A stretch of 64,000 nt of DNA from Moorena sp. SIOASIH (GCF_010671925.1 NZ_JAAHIH010000006.1:682001-746000); one strand, 5' to 3'. Counted from the first letter of the stretch, positions 16,591-25,321 are shown. A program made the numbers and translations. The notes: generated by a model from the sequence alone, not told the origin.

Positions 16591-17130
16591 TTACCTTGGT
16601 GCTTTACGCCAACCATTTGCGATCGCTTCTGACTCCGTGCAAAACCACCTTTCTCCTCTGACTGGATCGATAACTGTCGATTCATAATCTTCCATCGCTG
16701 GAAGATGATACAACTTTTTGCCTGTTGTAACGGAAATATTGCCTTTTATCATACATCCTGGCTTCGTAATCGATGTGATTGGTGAGGGAGAACGACTACG
16801 ACTGAACTGCATTGTAAACAGTGCCATAGCAGCTAAAATTACGAGACCAAGAACGGTTTCGAGTAAACTTCTTTTCCTCGGTTTTCTTTTAGTTGGCAAA
16901 GGTCGAGGTGCAACACCTTGAATGGAGGCTCTGGCAGCGCGTATTTTGCCATCGGGTTCACCAACTTGCTCGTATAAAATCCTATCTCCAACCTTTGGGC
17001 GACGACTTGCTCCTTTCAAAGCACTGATATGTAAGAAAACGTCTTTACCACCATCATTCGGCTTGATGAAACCAAAGCCTCTATCGTCTTTCCAGGTTAT
17101 CAGTTTTCCTTGATGTAGAACAGGTTTCAT
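16591..17130 (-). CDS. Cold-shock-domain membrane protein with C-terminal sunset-like domain
   Basis: The 179 residues have three parts. Residues 1-70 are a cold-shock domain with RNP motifs KDDRGFGFIKP and DVFLHISAL. A basic stretch (TKRKPRKR) is followed by one transmembrane helix (LLETVLGLVILAAMALFTM, about 90-110). The C-terminal 55 residues (CMIKGNISVTTGKKLYHLP, ERWFCTESEAIANGWRKA) resemble the small sunset/excalibur-like domain found after nucleases. The topology suggests nucleic-acid binding on the cytoplasmic side and the small domain outside. Related DUF1294 fusions are common in bacteria, but DUF1294 itself is not here. It lies 53 bases upstream of the DUF433 gene on the same strand. 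Confidence 0.85.
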   Translation of the reverse strand: MKPVLHQGKLITWKDDRGFGFIKPNDGGKDVFLHISALKGASRRPKVGDRILYEQVGEPDGKIRAARASIQGVAPRPLPTKRKPRKRSLLETVLGLVILAAMALFTMQFSRSRSPSPITSITKPGCMIKGNISVTTGKKLYHLPAMEDYESTVIDPVRGERWFCTESEAIANGWRKAPR

Positions 17131-17394
17131 ATAACAGTCTCATGATCATGTGCATCATCTTTGAGTTTTCCCAAATTCAATTCACTTGCCTGTTCCTGAT
17201 CTGGTCGCGCGGGCAGGATGCCCACTCTACTGATATAGCACTACGCATTAAGGTTAGGACATTTATAAAAGCTGAAACGCTGTTGTAGTAAACTTTTGCC
17301 TCTTGCCTCTTGCCTCTTGCCAATGCCATTGCGCGTAGCGCTATATTCATCCCGCCCCTCAGCAATGCCACATCTATTCCTATTGCTCCGAGGT

Positions 17395-19605
17395 CTAGTC
17401 AGGAAACCAGGATTTGAACCCAACATACAGTTGAACTATCATCGGAGTTATCTCCCTGAATACAGGAATGTGCAAATGTTTCAGAGTCTTACGGATGGTT
17501 ACAGTCTTAGGATGATTTGACCCTAACCGACCTTCGGCAATCTCCAATGCCTGGACAAAGAGGGTTTCTGCCTGATTGTACTGCCCCTGAGACCAGTAGA
17601 GTTCAGCCAGGTTGTTGAGACTGACGGCCACATCGGGATGGTCGGAACCCAGCAGCTGCTTTCTCATCTCCAAAGCCTGTTGTAAGAGGGGTTCGGATTG
17701 ATCATAGCGCCGCAAATAGTGGTAGAGTAATCCCAGATTGTTGAGACTGGTGGCCACATCAGGATGGTTCTGACCCAGCAGCTGCTTTCTCATCTCCAAA
17801 GCCTGTTGATAGAGGGGTTCGGCCTGATCATAGCGCCCCATTGACTCGTAGAGTAATGCCAGGTTGTGGAGACTGGCGGCCACATCGGGATGGTTTTCAC
17901 CCAGCAGGTTCTTTCTCATCTCCAATGCCTGCACCAAGAGGGGTTCAGCTTGTTCATAGTGCCTCATTGACTTATAGAGAAATCCCAGGTTGTTGAGACT
18001 TTCAGCCACATCGGGATGGTTCTCACCCAGCAGGTTCTTTCTCATCTCCAATGCCTGAACCAAGAGGGGTTCAGCTTGTTCATAGTGCTCCATTGACCAG
18101 TAGACTGCTGCAAGGTCTTTGAGACTTTTAGCCACATCGGGATGGTTCTCACCCAGCAGGTTCTTTCTCATCTCTAATGCCTCGACCAAGAGGGGTTTGG
18201 CTTGTTCATAGTGCCCCATTGACCAGTAGAGTGCTGCCAGGTTGTTGAGACTTTCAGTCACATTGGGATGGTCGTGACCCAGGCGGCTTCTAGTTATCTT
18301 TAAACATTGCTGATACCAGGATTCAGACTGATCATAGGTACCTTTACCATAATAGAATCTTCCTAAGCCAACAAAGGGCCAGATTAAATCTTCATCCCTG
18401 AGCCAGTCAGTTAGAACTGTGGCAGCTTCGGCTAAATGAGGGATGGCGGGGGTAACTGCTGCAATCTGATTGCGAGTTGGTGTCTTGGGAATTTTTTTGG
18501 CCACAGCCACCATTCCTTGACAAAAGCGTTGTTTGTAGCAATCGGCCTCTGGTAATTGAGCCAGCTTGGTCTGGAAAAACTTGCGAATTCGTTGATGGAG
18601 CTGATAAGTTTGCTGTTTGGTCAGTTGCAACAGATTACCATCGACCAGATAGCGATCGCGTAACTTTTCCAAGTCTTCAACTATTTCTTCCGATTCCTTA
18701 TCATCTTCAGTTTTGATAACACAATTCTCTACTAGTGACCACTGAAAAGGAGCAGGAGCAAACAAACTCAGAAGACATCCTAACTGTTGGGCTTCTGGTG
18801 ACAAATTGTTCCAGGATAACTCAAACGTTATCTCTTTTTTTTTAAGGCATCCCTCGATAAATTTCTTGACACCAAGATATTCCAGACTGTTTTGAGACTC
18901 TGGTTTGCATAGGTCAATGTGATTCTTTGGTATCGCAACCGGTTTCACTTTTTCAATGCCTGGGTTAGCACTATCCTCATCTACCACCAAAATCCCGTTT
19001 ACAGCCTGGGTTTCATAATACACCTTTGTGGCAATTCCTAGACTCCGAACATGTTCTCGATACCATTCATTTAATTCCCGTAACTGAGGGGAATGAGCTT
19101 TTAGTTCGTCCACACTTACGGTGGTTCGTGCCAGAAGGCCAATATTATCAATTAAATTAGCTAGATGAGACCCAGTGTGGGGAGTAGCCAGAAATACAAT
19201 CCCTTTCGTCTGCTCAAGAATAGCTTGCTTTTTAAAGGTCAACGCACTGTTGAGCATTTTTTTGACTAAAAGCCCGCCCATACTGTGAGCAATAAAGATT
19301 AATGGACGCTGACCGATATCGTGGATATCTAACCACTCTAATAAATTACTGGCTTGATCGAACAGGGGCATACTGCTATTGTTTTTCCAGTTTGTCGCTT
19401 CAGCGTTATACCCAAAAGACCAGATGTTAACGCATAAATTATCTTTTCCTAACCAACCTAGCCAGTAGTCATCATCATCCCGTTTTCCCTGGGGATGCCA
19501 GGTGGTTATAGCATCCCCTCCAAGTCCGTGAACAAATACCACGTCTGCACTGGGCAATAAGTCCTGATGGCTTGAGATTTGGATCAAGCCCGTTAAATTA
19601 CTCAA
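17395..19605 (-). CDS. Alpha/beta-hydrolase (SERAC1-like esterase) fused to TPR repeats, no NTPase
   Basis: A 736-residue protein. Residues 15-270 are a serine-hydrolase domain of the DUF676/SERAC1 kind: VFVHGLGGDAITTWHP, nucleophile Ser108 in AHSMGG, and LATPHTGS. Residues about 275-390 look like the winged-helix part that usually follows an NB-ARC domain (NLSPEAQQLGCLLSLF, LHQRIRKFF). About 400-710 are seven kinesin-light-chain-type TPRs of 42 residues, nearly identical at DNA level. Cyanobacterial relatives usually have a P-loop NB-ARC module between hydrolase and TPRs; no Walker A is visible here, so the NTPase seems lost. A role in signalling or defence is inference from the STAND-like layout. 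Confidence 0.85.
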   Translation of the reverse strand: MSNLTGLIQISSHQDLLPSADVVFVHGLGGDAITTWHPQGKRDDDDYWLGWLGKDNLCVNIWSFGYNAEATNWKNNSSMPLFDQASNLLEWLDIHDIGQRPLIFIAHSMGGLLVKKMLNSALTFKKQAILEQTKGIVFLATPHTGSHLANLIDNIGLLARTTVSVDELKAHSPQLRELNEWYREHVRSLGIATKVYYETQAVNGILVVDEDSANPGIEKVKPVAIPKNHIDLCKPESQNSLEYLGVKKFIEGCLKKKEITFELSWNNLSPEAQQLGCLLSLFAPAPFQWSLVENCVIKTEDDKESEEIVEDLEKLRDRYLVDGNLLQLTKQQTYQLHQRIRKFFQTKLAQLPEADCYKQRFCQGMVAVAKKIPKTPTRNQIAAVTPAIPHLAEAATVLTDWLRDEDLIWPFVGLGRFYYGKGTYDQSESWYQQCLKITRSRLGHDHPNVTESLNNLAALYWSMGHYEQAKPLLVEALEMRKNLLGENHPDVAKSLKDLAAVYWSMEHYEQAEPLLVQALEMRKNLLGENHPDVAESLNNLGFLYKSMRHYEQAEPLLVQALEMRKNLLGENHPDVAASLHNLALLYESMGRYDQAEPLYQQALEMRKQLLGQNHPDVATSLNNLGLLYHYLRRYDQSEPLLQQALEMRKQLLGSDHPDVAVSLNNLAELYWSQGQYNQAETLFVQALEIAEGRLGSNHPKTVTIRKTLKHLHIPVFREITPMIVQLYVGFKSWFPD

Positions 19606-19896
19606 CGATTAGCCTCCAGTTAATTATATAGCATTAACTAGTAGATGCCTAAAACCCTATTTCGATTTAGTCTAACAAAAAAAAATCCAGGGAGTCGGGA
19701 GTCGGAAATTCTACATTTTTAATTCTTAATTATACATTTTTAATTCTACATTTTACATTTTTAATTATACATTATTAATTCCATAACTGTACAATTTCTT
19801 TCAATTACCCCTCCAAAAAAAAATATAAAACCCCTTGACAAATAAATTTATAATCGTTATAATTATATTTGTAAACCTTAAAACGTTTTTTTTACT
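19606..19896. other. AT-rich spacer with ACATTTTTAATT repeats
   Basis: About 290 bases. Direct repeats of TACATTTTTAATTC type occur at about 19710-19775. The AT-rich stretch from about 19800 to 19890 probably holds the promoter of the small gene at 19897. Confidence 0.45.
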
Positions 19897-20151
19897 ATGT
19901 CTGACAACTTCCGCCCTAACCCAGAAAACAATCCTGAGGAGATTACTCCTAGTAATACTCCTCAGGAACCTTCCAAAAAAAAATACCCGATTAATCACAT
20001 TCTTAAGGGCTCCCGCCAGGCAATAACCAACACCATCCATACCCTTTATGCACGGGGTTATGCCCAAGTTGACGAGTGGAGCCCCCTTCAACCAACTGAA
20101 ATTCCTGGGGAATTCATCACGGTAATGACGAAGTACTTAATGCTGGGTTAA
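19897..20151 (+). CDS. Small conserved cyanobacterial protein (84 aa)
   Basis: No function known to me, though I believe the C-terminal half is conserved in cyanobacteria. The first 30 residues are polar and Pro/Asn-rich (NPENNPEEITPSNTPQEPSKKK). The rest is a compact region: HILKGSRQAITNTIHTLYARGYAQVDEWSPLQPTEIPGEF and so on (read from residue 33). The overlapping minus-strand frame has no such features. The ORF starts at ATG 19897 and a good terminator lies 100 bases after it, so this looks like a single-gene unit. Confidence 0.75.
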   Translation: MSDNFRPNPENNPEEITPSNTPQEPSKKKYPINHILKGSRQAITNTIHTLYARGYAQVDEWSPLQPTEIPGEFITVMTKYLMLG

Positions 20152-20160
20152 GGGCTTAAA

Positions 20161-20289
20161 TTTCAGGGGGCTTTGCCCCCCTGGCCAAAGGCCAATCACA
20201 TCGGATCACGTCCGAATGGGTTTACAACGTTGAGACATAGGTAACAATTCCTAGCCGTGGAACATTGTTCTGCGGCTATTTTTTTTTGT
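20161..20289 (+). terminator. GC hairpin followed by rho-independent terminator
   Basis: A strong hairpin (CAGGGGGCTTTGCCCCCCTG, about 20164-20183) lies just after the stop codon. The clear terminator is at 20252-20278: TAGCCG pairs with CGGCTA, with inner GAAC/GTTC pairing, and about nine T follow. Confidence 0.8.
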
Positions 20290-20291
20290 TA

Positions 20292-20383
20292 GAATGTAGA
20301 ATTAAGAATGTAGAATTAAGAATGTAGAATTAAGAATGTAGAATTAAGAATGTAGAATTAAGAATGTAGAATTAAGAATGTAG
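20292..20383. repeat. 14-nt tandem repeat (AATGTAGAATTAAG), about 6.5 units
   Basis: Perfect units follow each other without spacers and end in a HIP1-containing segment. The 14-nt period is twice the 7-nt period of the other tandem repeats here. Confidence 0.9.
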
Positions 20384-20475
20384 TGCGATCGCCTTTGGCG
20401 CGGCTTCGCCGATCGCTCTTTACCCACTCTTGAGAGTGCTACAATTCAATCAATACGGTTTCACAAAAACAATCT

Positions 20476-20736
20476 ATGACTAAATTAATCCAAGAAACCT
20501 TTGAGCAGATCGCACAGCTTTCGGAAGAACAACAAAACGCCCTAGCCATTTATTTACAAAAACACCTCGCGCTTATTTTGCAGCAAGCTGAAAGAGAGAA
20601 ACGGATTGAAGAAGAAAATTATACACTTAACGACTTCAATGAAGAGACGCAACAAGCGATTATAAATATTGAAGAACAAAAAAACTTGACCGTTTGTGCC
20701 AATCAAGAATCTCTCTACAATGAACTAGCAATTTAG
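20476..20736 (+). CDS. Small helical protein, antitoxin-like (86 aa)
   Basis: Starts MTKLIQETFEQIAQLSEEQQNALAIYLQKHL, a pattern of small cyanobacterial antitoxin-like proteins; the rest is acidic and helical (QAEREKRIEEENYTLNDFNEETQQAI). No toxin gene follows. The stop codon TAG coincides with the first base of a small mobile element (inverted end GGCGTTGCTGA at 20736), so the present C-terminus (NELAI) could be cut short by that insertion. Function not known. Confidence 0.65.
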   Translation: MTKLIQETFEQIAQLSEEQQNALAIYLQKHLALILQQAEREKRIEEENYTLNDFNEETQQAIINIEEQKNLTVCANQESLYNELAI

Positions 20737-20884
20737 GCGTTGCTGATTCTGGGTATGGTTTTGCCCCCCTAACCCCCCAATTCTGGGGGGAATAAGACGT
20801 TCAAAGTCCCCCAAAGTTGGGGGATTTAGGGGGCTTTAACAAAACCAGATGATTGTGCATTCATTCCTTAATTCAGCAACGCCC
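20736..20884. mobile_element. MITE-like element with GGCGTTGCTGA ends
   Basis: The left end GGCGTTGCTGATTCTGG and the right end, read inward, GGCGTTGCTGAATTAAGG enclose a large C/G-rich hairpin (CCCCCCTAACCCCCCA against TTAGGGGGC). No ORF. The ends look like those of cyanobacterial insertion sequences, from memory. Confidence 0.7.
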
Positions 20885-20986
20885 GATTTTTAGTGCGATC
20901 GCTCTTGTCTGGTGGGCAAATCCACAGGATAACTGATCAAATTGCCAAACTTTCATAATTTGCCCACCCTACCCCTTTCAAACCGC

Positions 20987-21820
20987 TCAACTTTCTCGCA
21001 GCTTCTCAATTTCCTCTACAGGTAAGCCAGTAGTCTGGCTAATGGTTTCATTATCTAACAAAGGCAAAAGTTGGCGTGCTATTTCTTCCTTAGCTTGTTT
21101 CTTACCTTGTTTCTCAGCAAAAATCGCTAGCCCTTGTTGGTCATGAATAAACATCTCTCTTTTTCCTAATTCATCCAAATCCTTCCTACTTAAATTTGCC
21201 TCAGAAGCAATCCCAAATGCCTGTTGAAACTCCTGTTTTTCGGCCATTTGCGGTGGCACCGTCTCTAAGGAAGGTGCATTTTTTAAAAAATACATCCACA
21301 ACTCATCTAATTGCTCTAACTCCTCCAAGTTCTTTTCAAACTTCGGTAGTTCCACAAACACTAACTGCAAGTGATTTTCGATGTAGTTGATGTTGGTAGT
21401 CTCTTCTCGTAACTTGAAATTAGAAATTACTTGATTATGCTCAGGAAACATGACAAAATCCGTAATCGTCAGAGCAATCACTGGCTTGAGATAACGGTAG
21501 CCTTCTCCTTTACCTAACTGTAGACAATAAGCTTTAGTAGCATTGTATAAAACTCTTCTAGCAAAGGATTCTACCTGCAAAACCTGCATTTCAATAATCA
21601 CCAAAGAACCATTACTCAGTTTGGCCTTCACATCGAGGAAAGAGTCTTTGAGGATTGGAAGAGGAGAAGACTGATAAGGGTCAATAATTTCCAAATCTTG
21701 GATCAGAGGTTGATTGTGGTAGACCAGAGCATTGAGAAAGCTAATCAGAATCGGTTTACTTTCCTGGGATGCAAAGATTTTTTTGAAGGCAAAGTCGGTT
21801 TTAGGGCTGATAAATGTCAT
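20987..21820 (-). CDS. Rpn/PD-(D/E)XK nuclease-family protein
   Basis: Member of the Rpn family (recombination-promoting nuclease, also called PDDEXK transposase-like). Landmarks are the start FISPKTDFAFKKIFASQESKPILISFLNAL, then LDVKAKLSNGSLVIIEMQV holding the D...E-x-Q nuclease core, and ARRVLYNATKAYC. The C-terminus is a charged helix (EEIARQLLPLLDNETISQTTGL) as in many cyanobacterial homologues. At 277 residues it is full length. It is flanked by repeat-rich spacers, typical of accessory islands. Whether it is mobile or a defence or DNA-repair factor is not known. Confidence 0.9.
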   Translation of the reverse strand: MTFISPKTDFAFKKIFASQESKPILISFLNALVYHNQPLIQDLEIIDPYQSSPLPILKDSFLDVKAKLSNGSLVIIEMQVLQVESFARRVLYNATKAYCLQLGKGEGYRYLKPVIALTITDFVMFPEHNQVISNFKLREETTNINYIENHLQLVFVELPKFEKNLEELEQLDELWMYFLKNAPSLETVPPQMAEKQEFQQAFGIASEANLSRKDLDELGKREMFIHDQQGLAIFAEKQGKKQAKEEIARQLLPLLDNETISQTTGLPVEEIEKLRES

Positions 21821-21978
21821 TACTTAGCTCTCCACTAAAAGTGGTATACTCTAAGTATACTATCTAAACTATATCCAATTTTTTTATTGACCAAAAATCA
21901 GATGTTGGTACCTTACACTGACGGGCTGTACCAGGCGCTCAGAGGCGATCATTTAAGCATTCTTCAGCTAACTTAATT

Positions 21979-22515
21979 ATGCAATCACCTAGCATTACTA
22001 ACTCCTTAGATGCTTTTCTCCAACAACCCAACATAGAAGCTTCTCCTGCTTGGGAATTCATCCATGGACAGCCGAAGCAAAAACCGATGCCAACATTGTT
22101 TCATTCCCGCCTCCAGCGCAACCTGGTAAACGCCATCAACAATCAAACCCAAGCATACGAAGCGATTCAAGAACTCCGGTGCATCATTCCTCCCTTATCC
22201 CCGGTACCAGACATTGTGGTTGTTAAACGCGATCGCTTCCAGGATCAAGATGGCCCCCTGCAAGGTTCACCGGACTGGTTAATTGAAATTCGCTCCCCTG
22301 ACCAAAGCACATTAGACCTACAGAACAAAATTCTGCACTGCTTGAGCAACGGGACTCAGCTGGCTTGGCTAATCGATATTCAGCGACAGCAAATCTGGGT
22401 TTGGGAAAACCAGGAACTACCACTGGTGTTTGCCGAAACTGACATACTCCCGACCCTTGACACTATCTCAGACTTTACAGTGGAAGGGGTAATAGCTATG
22501 ACCCGACAGCGATAA
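21979..22515 (+). CDS. Uma2-family PD-(D/E)XK endonuclease
   Basis: Uma2 (DUF820) proteins are restriction-endonuclease-like and very abundant in cyanobacteria. Visible here: PAWEFIHGQPKQKPMPT, SRLQRNLVNAIN, VPDIVVVKRDRF (Asp of the core) and DWLIEIRSPDQSTLDLQNKI with the E-x-R/Q site (here EIRS). The C-terminus LAWLIDIQRQQIWVW is typical. It is 178 residues, somewhat short. This is one of three Uma2 genes in the window (with 23729 and 35842). Biological role unknown. Confidence 0.9.
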   Translation: MQSPSITNSLDAFLQQPNIEASPAWEFIHGQPKQKPMPTLFHSRLQRNLVNAINNQTQAYEAIQELRCIIPPLSPVPDIVVVKRDRFQDQDGPLQGSPDWLIEIRSPDQSTLDLQNKILHCLSNGTQLAWLIDIQRQQIWVWENQELPLVFAETDILPTLDTISDFTVEGVIAMTRQR

Positions 22516-22517
22516 CT

Positions 22518-22643
22518 GATATCAAGTCTGGTTGAATACCCATAATTAATGGAGAGTGTGGGAAGGGTGGGGAGGGTGGGAGGTGTGGGGAGATGGGGAG
22601 ATGGGGGAGATTTTTATTAAGGGTAATTATCCTGACATGATAT
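22518..22643. mobile_element. MITE family 2, copy a
   Basis: Ends ATATCAAGTCTGGTTGAATA and, read inward from the right, ATATCATGTCAGGATAATTA; the next inner bases are CCC(A/T)TAAT on both sides. The interior is a run of GGGGAGATG-type repeats. It starts 3 bases after the Uma2 stop. Related copies: 29928, 36866, with partial copies near 44006 and 49913. Confidence 0.7.
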
Positions 22644-22821
22644 GAGGGGGATTACTCGCTCTTGTAGTGCGATCGCTGATCTTGTCGGGTGGGTAAATGG
22701 ACATGATAAGTGATCAAATGGTGTTTCAAAGATTATTTGCCCACCCTACGCCTGACTGCTGACGGCTGACCGCTGACCGCTGTTCGCGCAGCGTGCGCGT
22801 AGCGCATATGCTTACCCCAGG
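22644..22821. repeat. Spacer with short repeats
   Basis: Holds a GTGGGTAAAT/GCCCACCCTAC pair, GCTGACCGCTG heptamers and a TTCGCGCAGCGTGCGCGTAGCGC palindrome-type repeat core (22783-22805). No gene. Confidence 0.6.
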
Positions 22822-23613
22822 CTAGTGCGATCGCAGTTGTTGCTCCGTTAACCATGTATTAACCCAAACCCGGTCGTCTTCCGACAATTGCGGTAGTGGC
22901 TCTTCATTATAATCTATTAGTAAATCATAACTAGCTTGGTCGTAGATATTATTCAATAATAACTTTAAATCTACTAATGGTTCTGTATCTCCAGACTTCA
23001 GCGGTAAAGGAAATGAGGGGATAGAATCTGGTAAATTAAATCCATACAAATCAGCTTGAGGACGACGGTCTCCTCGACTCACTAAAATTCGATAATGGGT
23101 TTCAATATTGCTATTATAAACTGGCATTGGTTGTCCCTTACGCAGTAAATCAATTTCTACTAAATGAGTGAAACTGCCTAAGACTTTATTTCGTTTACTT
23201 TCATATTGCTTGCGTCCTTCCCCAGAACGTTTATTAATCGGAGAGAGGATTTCAATAGCTGTTACTACTTCCTTGGTAGCTACTTCTCGGACTTCTAAAT
23301 AACCTTGTTTAATGGTTTCAGGCACAGGAACTTGTACCGTCTGGGGTTGAGTTGGAGCTTGTGCAACTGCAACATTAGTCATTGCTTGTTTAGTTGTCAC
23401 CTGTGACCCTTTGACAGTTAAATCGGGAATGCCAACGAGCAACGATTGTTCACCAATAGTTTCATATATGCGCACTTCAACACCAACTCTGTATTTCGGA
23501 CGCAGTTGAGGAGAAAGGGATCTGGCTAGTTCAATAATAAGCCAGTGATGTACTCCTGGCCAAACTTCTGGATGTTCTAGATAAGGGTTCATCCCTGGAA
23601 AAGGGGAAGGCAT
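22822..23613 (-). CDS. DUF4058-family protein
   Basis: A cyanobacteria-enriched family of unknown function. The N-terminus MPSPFPGMNPYLEHPEVWPGVHHWLI is diagnostic. The middle has Pro/Gln-rich linker (VAQAPTQPQTVQVPVPETIKQ read from about residue 84), then YLEVREVATKEVVTAIEILSP, KRSGEGRKQYESKRNKVL and HLVEIDLLRKG, resembling a restriction-fold core. It is 263 residues, about usual. It lies in the accessory stretch with Uma2 and Rpn genes. Confidence 0.9.
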   Translation of the reverse strand: MPSPFPGMNPYLEHPEVWPGVHHWLIIELARSLSPQLRPKYRVGVEVRIYETIGEQSLLVGIPDLTVKGSQVTTKQAMTNVAVAQAPTQPQTVQVPVPETIKQGYLEVREVATKEVVTAIEILSPINKRSGEGRKQYESKRNKVLGSFTHLVEIDLLRKGQPMPVYNSNIETHYRILVSRGDRRPQADLYGFNLPDSIPSFPLPLKSGDTEPLVDLKLLLNNIYDQASYDLLIDYNEEPLPQLSEDDRVWVNTWLTEQQLRSH

Positions 23614-23728
23614 AAAATTTCCTCCTCGGTGCTTAGAGCGTTCAACTTAGAGCATTCAGCATTCAGGTTTTAGAACTTAGCTGACAGCTGACAGCTAACG
23701 GCTGATGGCTAAAAGTCTATTACTTATT

Positions 23729-24316
23729 CTAAAGCGCTGCATTCAACACTTGTTGTGCCGAAAGCTGTAACCCCGGAAAAATAGTTGATTCAATCAACTC
23801 ATCCCCCACAACAACCGTTTCCTCATAAAGATCATCGACCAACTGCAACACCACAACCTGCTTTTTGAGCGGATCGACAATCCAATATTCGCGAATTTCC
23901 AGCAAGTTATACTCCACTCGTTTGCTGCGATAATCCGTCCTCCGAGTCGATTCGCTAACCACTTCAACCACCAAAAAAGGTGGCGATTCGTTGAGACGAA
24001 TGATCGCCTCTCGATCCAGCATTCCCTGCCATTGCTCCAGTGTTGCCACCGTCACATCTGGAATCCGCGCTGTATCCCAACGTCCCCCACGGGGCGACTC
24101 GATGGCAATAAACCCTTGCTTAGAAACCCAGGCTAACCCCTGAGCCTGAATTTCAGCCCGAAATTGATCGTTGAGAAACTCAGTAATTGCACCATGTTGT
24201 CCTTTGGGTTGAGACATGGCAATCAGTTCCCCATTCACCAGTTCATAACGCCGATCAGTGCCATCGTTGTAGCTTAAGTAGTCTTCGAGGCTAAGCAGTG
24301 CAGTAGTGGCAGTCAT
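23729..24316 (-). CDS. Uma2-family PD-(D/E)XK endonuclease
   Basis: Complete Uma2 core: LEDYLSYNDGTDRRYELVNGEL, PDVTVATLEQW, and FLVVEVVSESTRRTDYRSKRVEY with the ExVS site, then REYWIVDPLKKQVVV. The frame opens at 24385, but ATG 24316 (MTATTALLS) has AGGAAAAC upstream and gives a normal 195-residue protein; the extra 23 residues are atypical. A family-1 MITE begins at 24387, just beyond the longer frame. Substrate and role unknown. Confidence 0.9.
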   Translation of the reverse strand: MTATTALLSLEDYLSYNDGTDRRYELVNGELIAMSQPKGQHGAITEFLNDQFRAEIQAQGLAWVSKQGFIAIESPRGGRWDTARIPDVTVATLEQWQGMLDREAIIRLNESPPFLVVEVVSESTRRTDYRSKRVEYNLLEIREYWIVDPLKKQVVVLQLVDDLYEETVVVGDELIESTIFPGLQLSAQQVLNAAL

Positions 24317-24386
24317 CGGAGTTTTCCTAAGAAGCCATTTTTTTGATAATTCTAGTTTACCAAAAAATGGGGTATAAACTGTCATT

Positions 24387-24570
24387 TATAGCGATTTGCA
24401 GATAAGTTAATTATGAAAATGGGGCAAAAAAGATAAAGTTTACTTCTTAATTAGCAATAATAAATAACTTAGGTTGGATGCCAACTGCTTTATTCCCTAT
24501 TCCCTGTTCCCTGTTCCCTGTTCCCTAAAAACCCATAAATATGTAGTCAATAAAGTCGCAAACCGCTATA
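24387..24570. mobile_element. MITE family 1, copy d
   Basis: The ends TATAGCGATTTGC and, read inward, TATAGCGGTTTGC flank 184 bases with TTCCCTG heptamers and no ORF. It fills the space between the Uma2 gene and rsmG. The next inner bases differ from copies a-c, so this is a diverged member. Confidence 0.65.
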
Positions 24571-24574
24571 TCTT

Positions 24575-25321
24575 CTAATTCAAAGGTTGTTGTGCTGGTA
24601 ATCCGACAGCACGGGGAAACTTAGCTACTGTTGGTGATAATACTTTCAACAACAAACAATGACGAACACTATCGCTCAAAGGAGTAGTAAATTTTTCAAC
24701 TGATTCAATCCTTCCACCTAACTTTTTTACCGCTGGCTGTAAAGCTTCGGTTTCTTCATCTGTCCAATGACCACGATAGAGAATCGCCAAACCTCCCTTT
24801 TTCAGAAGTGGTAGAGCATATTCAGCACAAACAGAAGGGGAACTAACAGCACGAACTAGAGCAATATCGTAGGAGTGTCGATGCTGTCGCTTCTGTCCAA
24901 TGGCTTCTGCTCTGCCAACTAAAGTTTTAACATTATTAATTCCCAACTGGGGGATTAAGGTTTGGAGAAAAGTAATTTTTTTGCGAGTGGAATCGAGTAA
25001 AGTAATAGCAGTATTAGGAAATGCGATCGCAACTGGTAATCCCGGAAATCCCGCCCCCGTTCCAATATCAATAATTCTCTGTCCTGGAGTTACAGACTGC
25101 CATATGGGAGCCAATCCTACCAAAGAATCCCACAGATGCTTTTCCCAAAACTCCTCGGGAGCCGTAATCCGAGTTAAATTCAACTGGCGATTGCCTGACA
25201 AAATCCCTTCATAGAGTTTCTGAAACAACTGTTGTTGTTCTGGAGCTGGCTGCCAATTTAGAGTTTGTTGCCAAACCTCTGTCATTTGTGGCAGCACTAA
25301 AACATTTTGGTCATTTGTCAT
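24575..25321 (-). CDS. rsmG: 16S rRNA (guanine-527-N7) methyltransferase RsmG
   Basis: Methylates the 530 loop region of 16S rRNA with SAM. Class I methyltransferase with motif I IIDIGTGAGFPGLPVAIAFP, LLDSTRKKITFL, the GidB signature NLTRIT with HLWDSLV before it, and ALVRAVSSP. At 248 residues it is normal. The first 20 residues (MTNDQNVLVLPQMTEVWQQT) are loosely conserved, so a start at Met13 is possible. No functional link to its neighbours is visible; it is the only obvious housekeeping gene in this accessory stretch. Confidence 0.95.
   Translation of the reverse strand: MTNDQNVLVLPQMTEVWQQTLNWQPAPEQQQLFQKLYEGILSGNRQLNLTRITAPEEFWEKHLWDSLVGLAPIWQSVTPGQRIIDIGTGAGFPGLPVAIAFPNTAITLLDSTRKKITFLQTLIPQLGINNVKTLVGRAEAIGQKRQHRHSYDIALVRAVSSPSVCAEYALPLLKKGGLAILYRGHWTDEETEALQPAVKKLGGRIESVEKFTTPLSDSVRHCLLLKVLSPTVAKFPRAVGLPAQQPLN

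Noticed and set aside
17398..17475. Minus-strand GGGTTCAAATCC resembling a tRNA T-loop
   Set aside because: The T-stem pairs poorly, no acceptor or D/anticodon arms fit, and the bases encode the C-terminus of the TPR protein.
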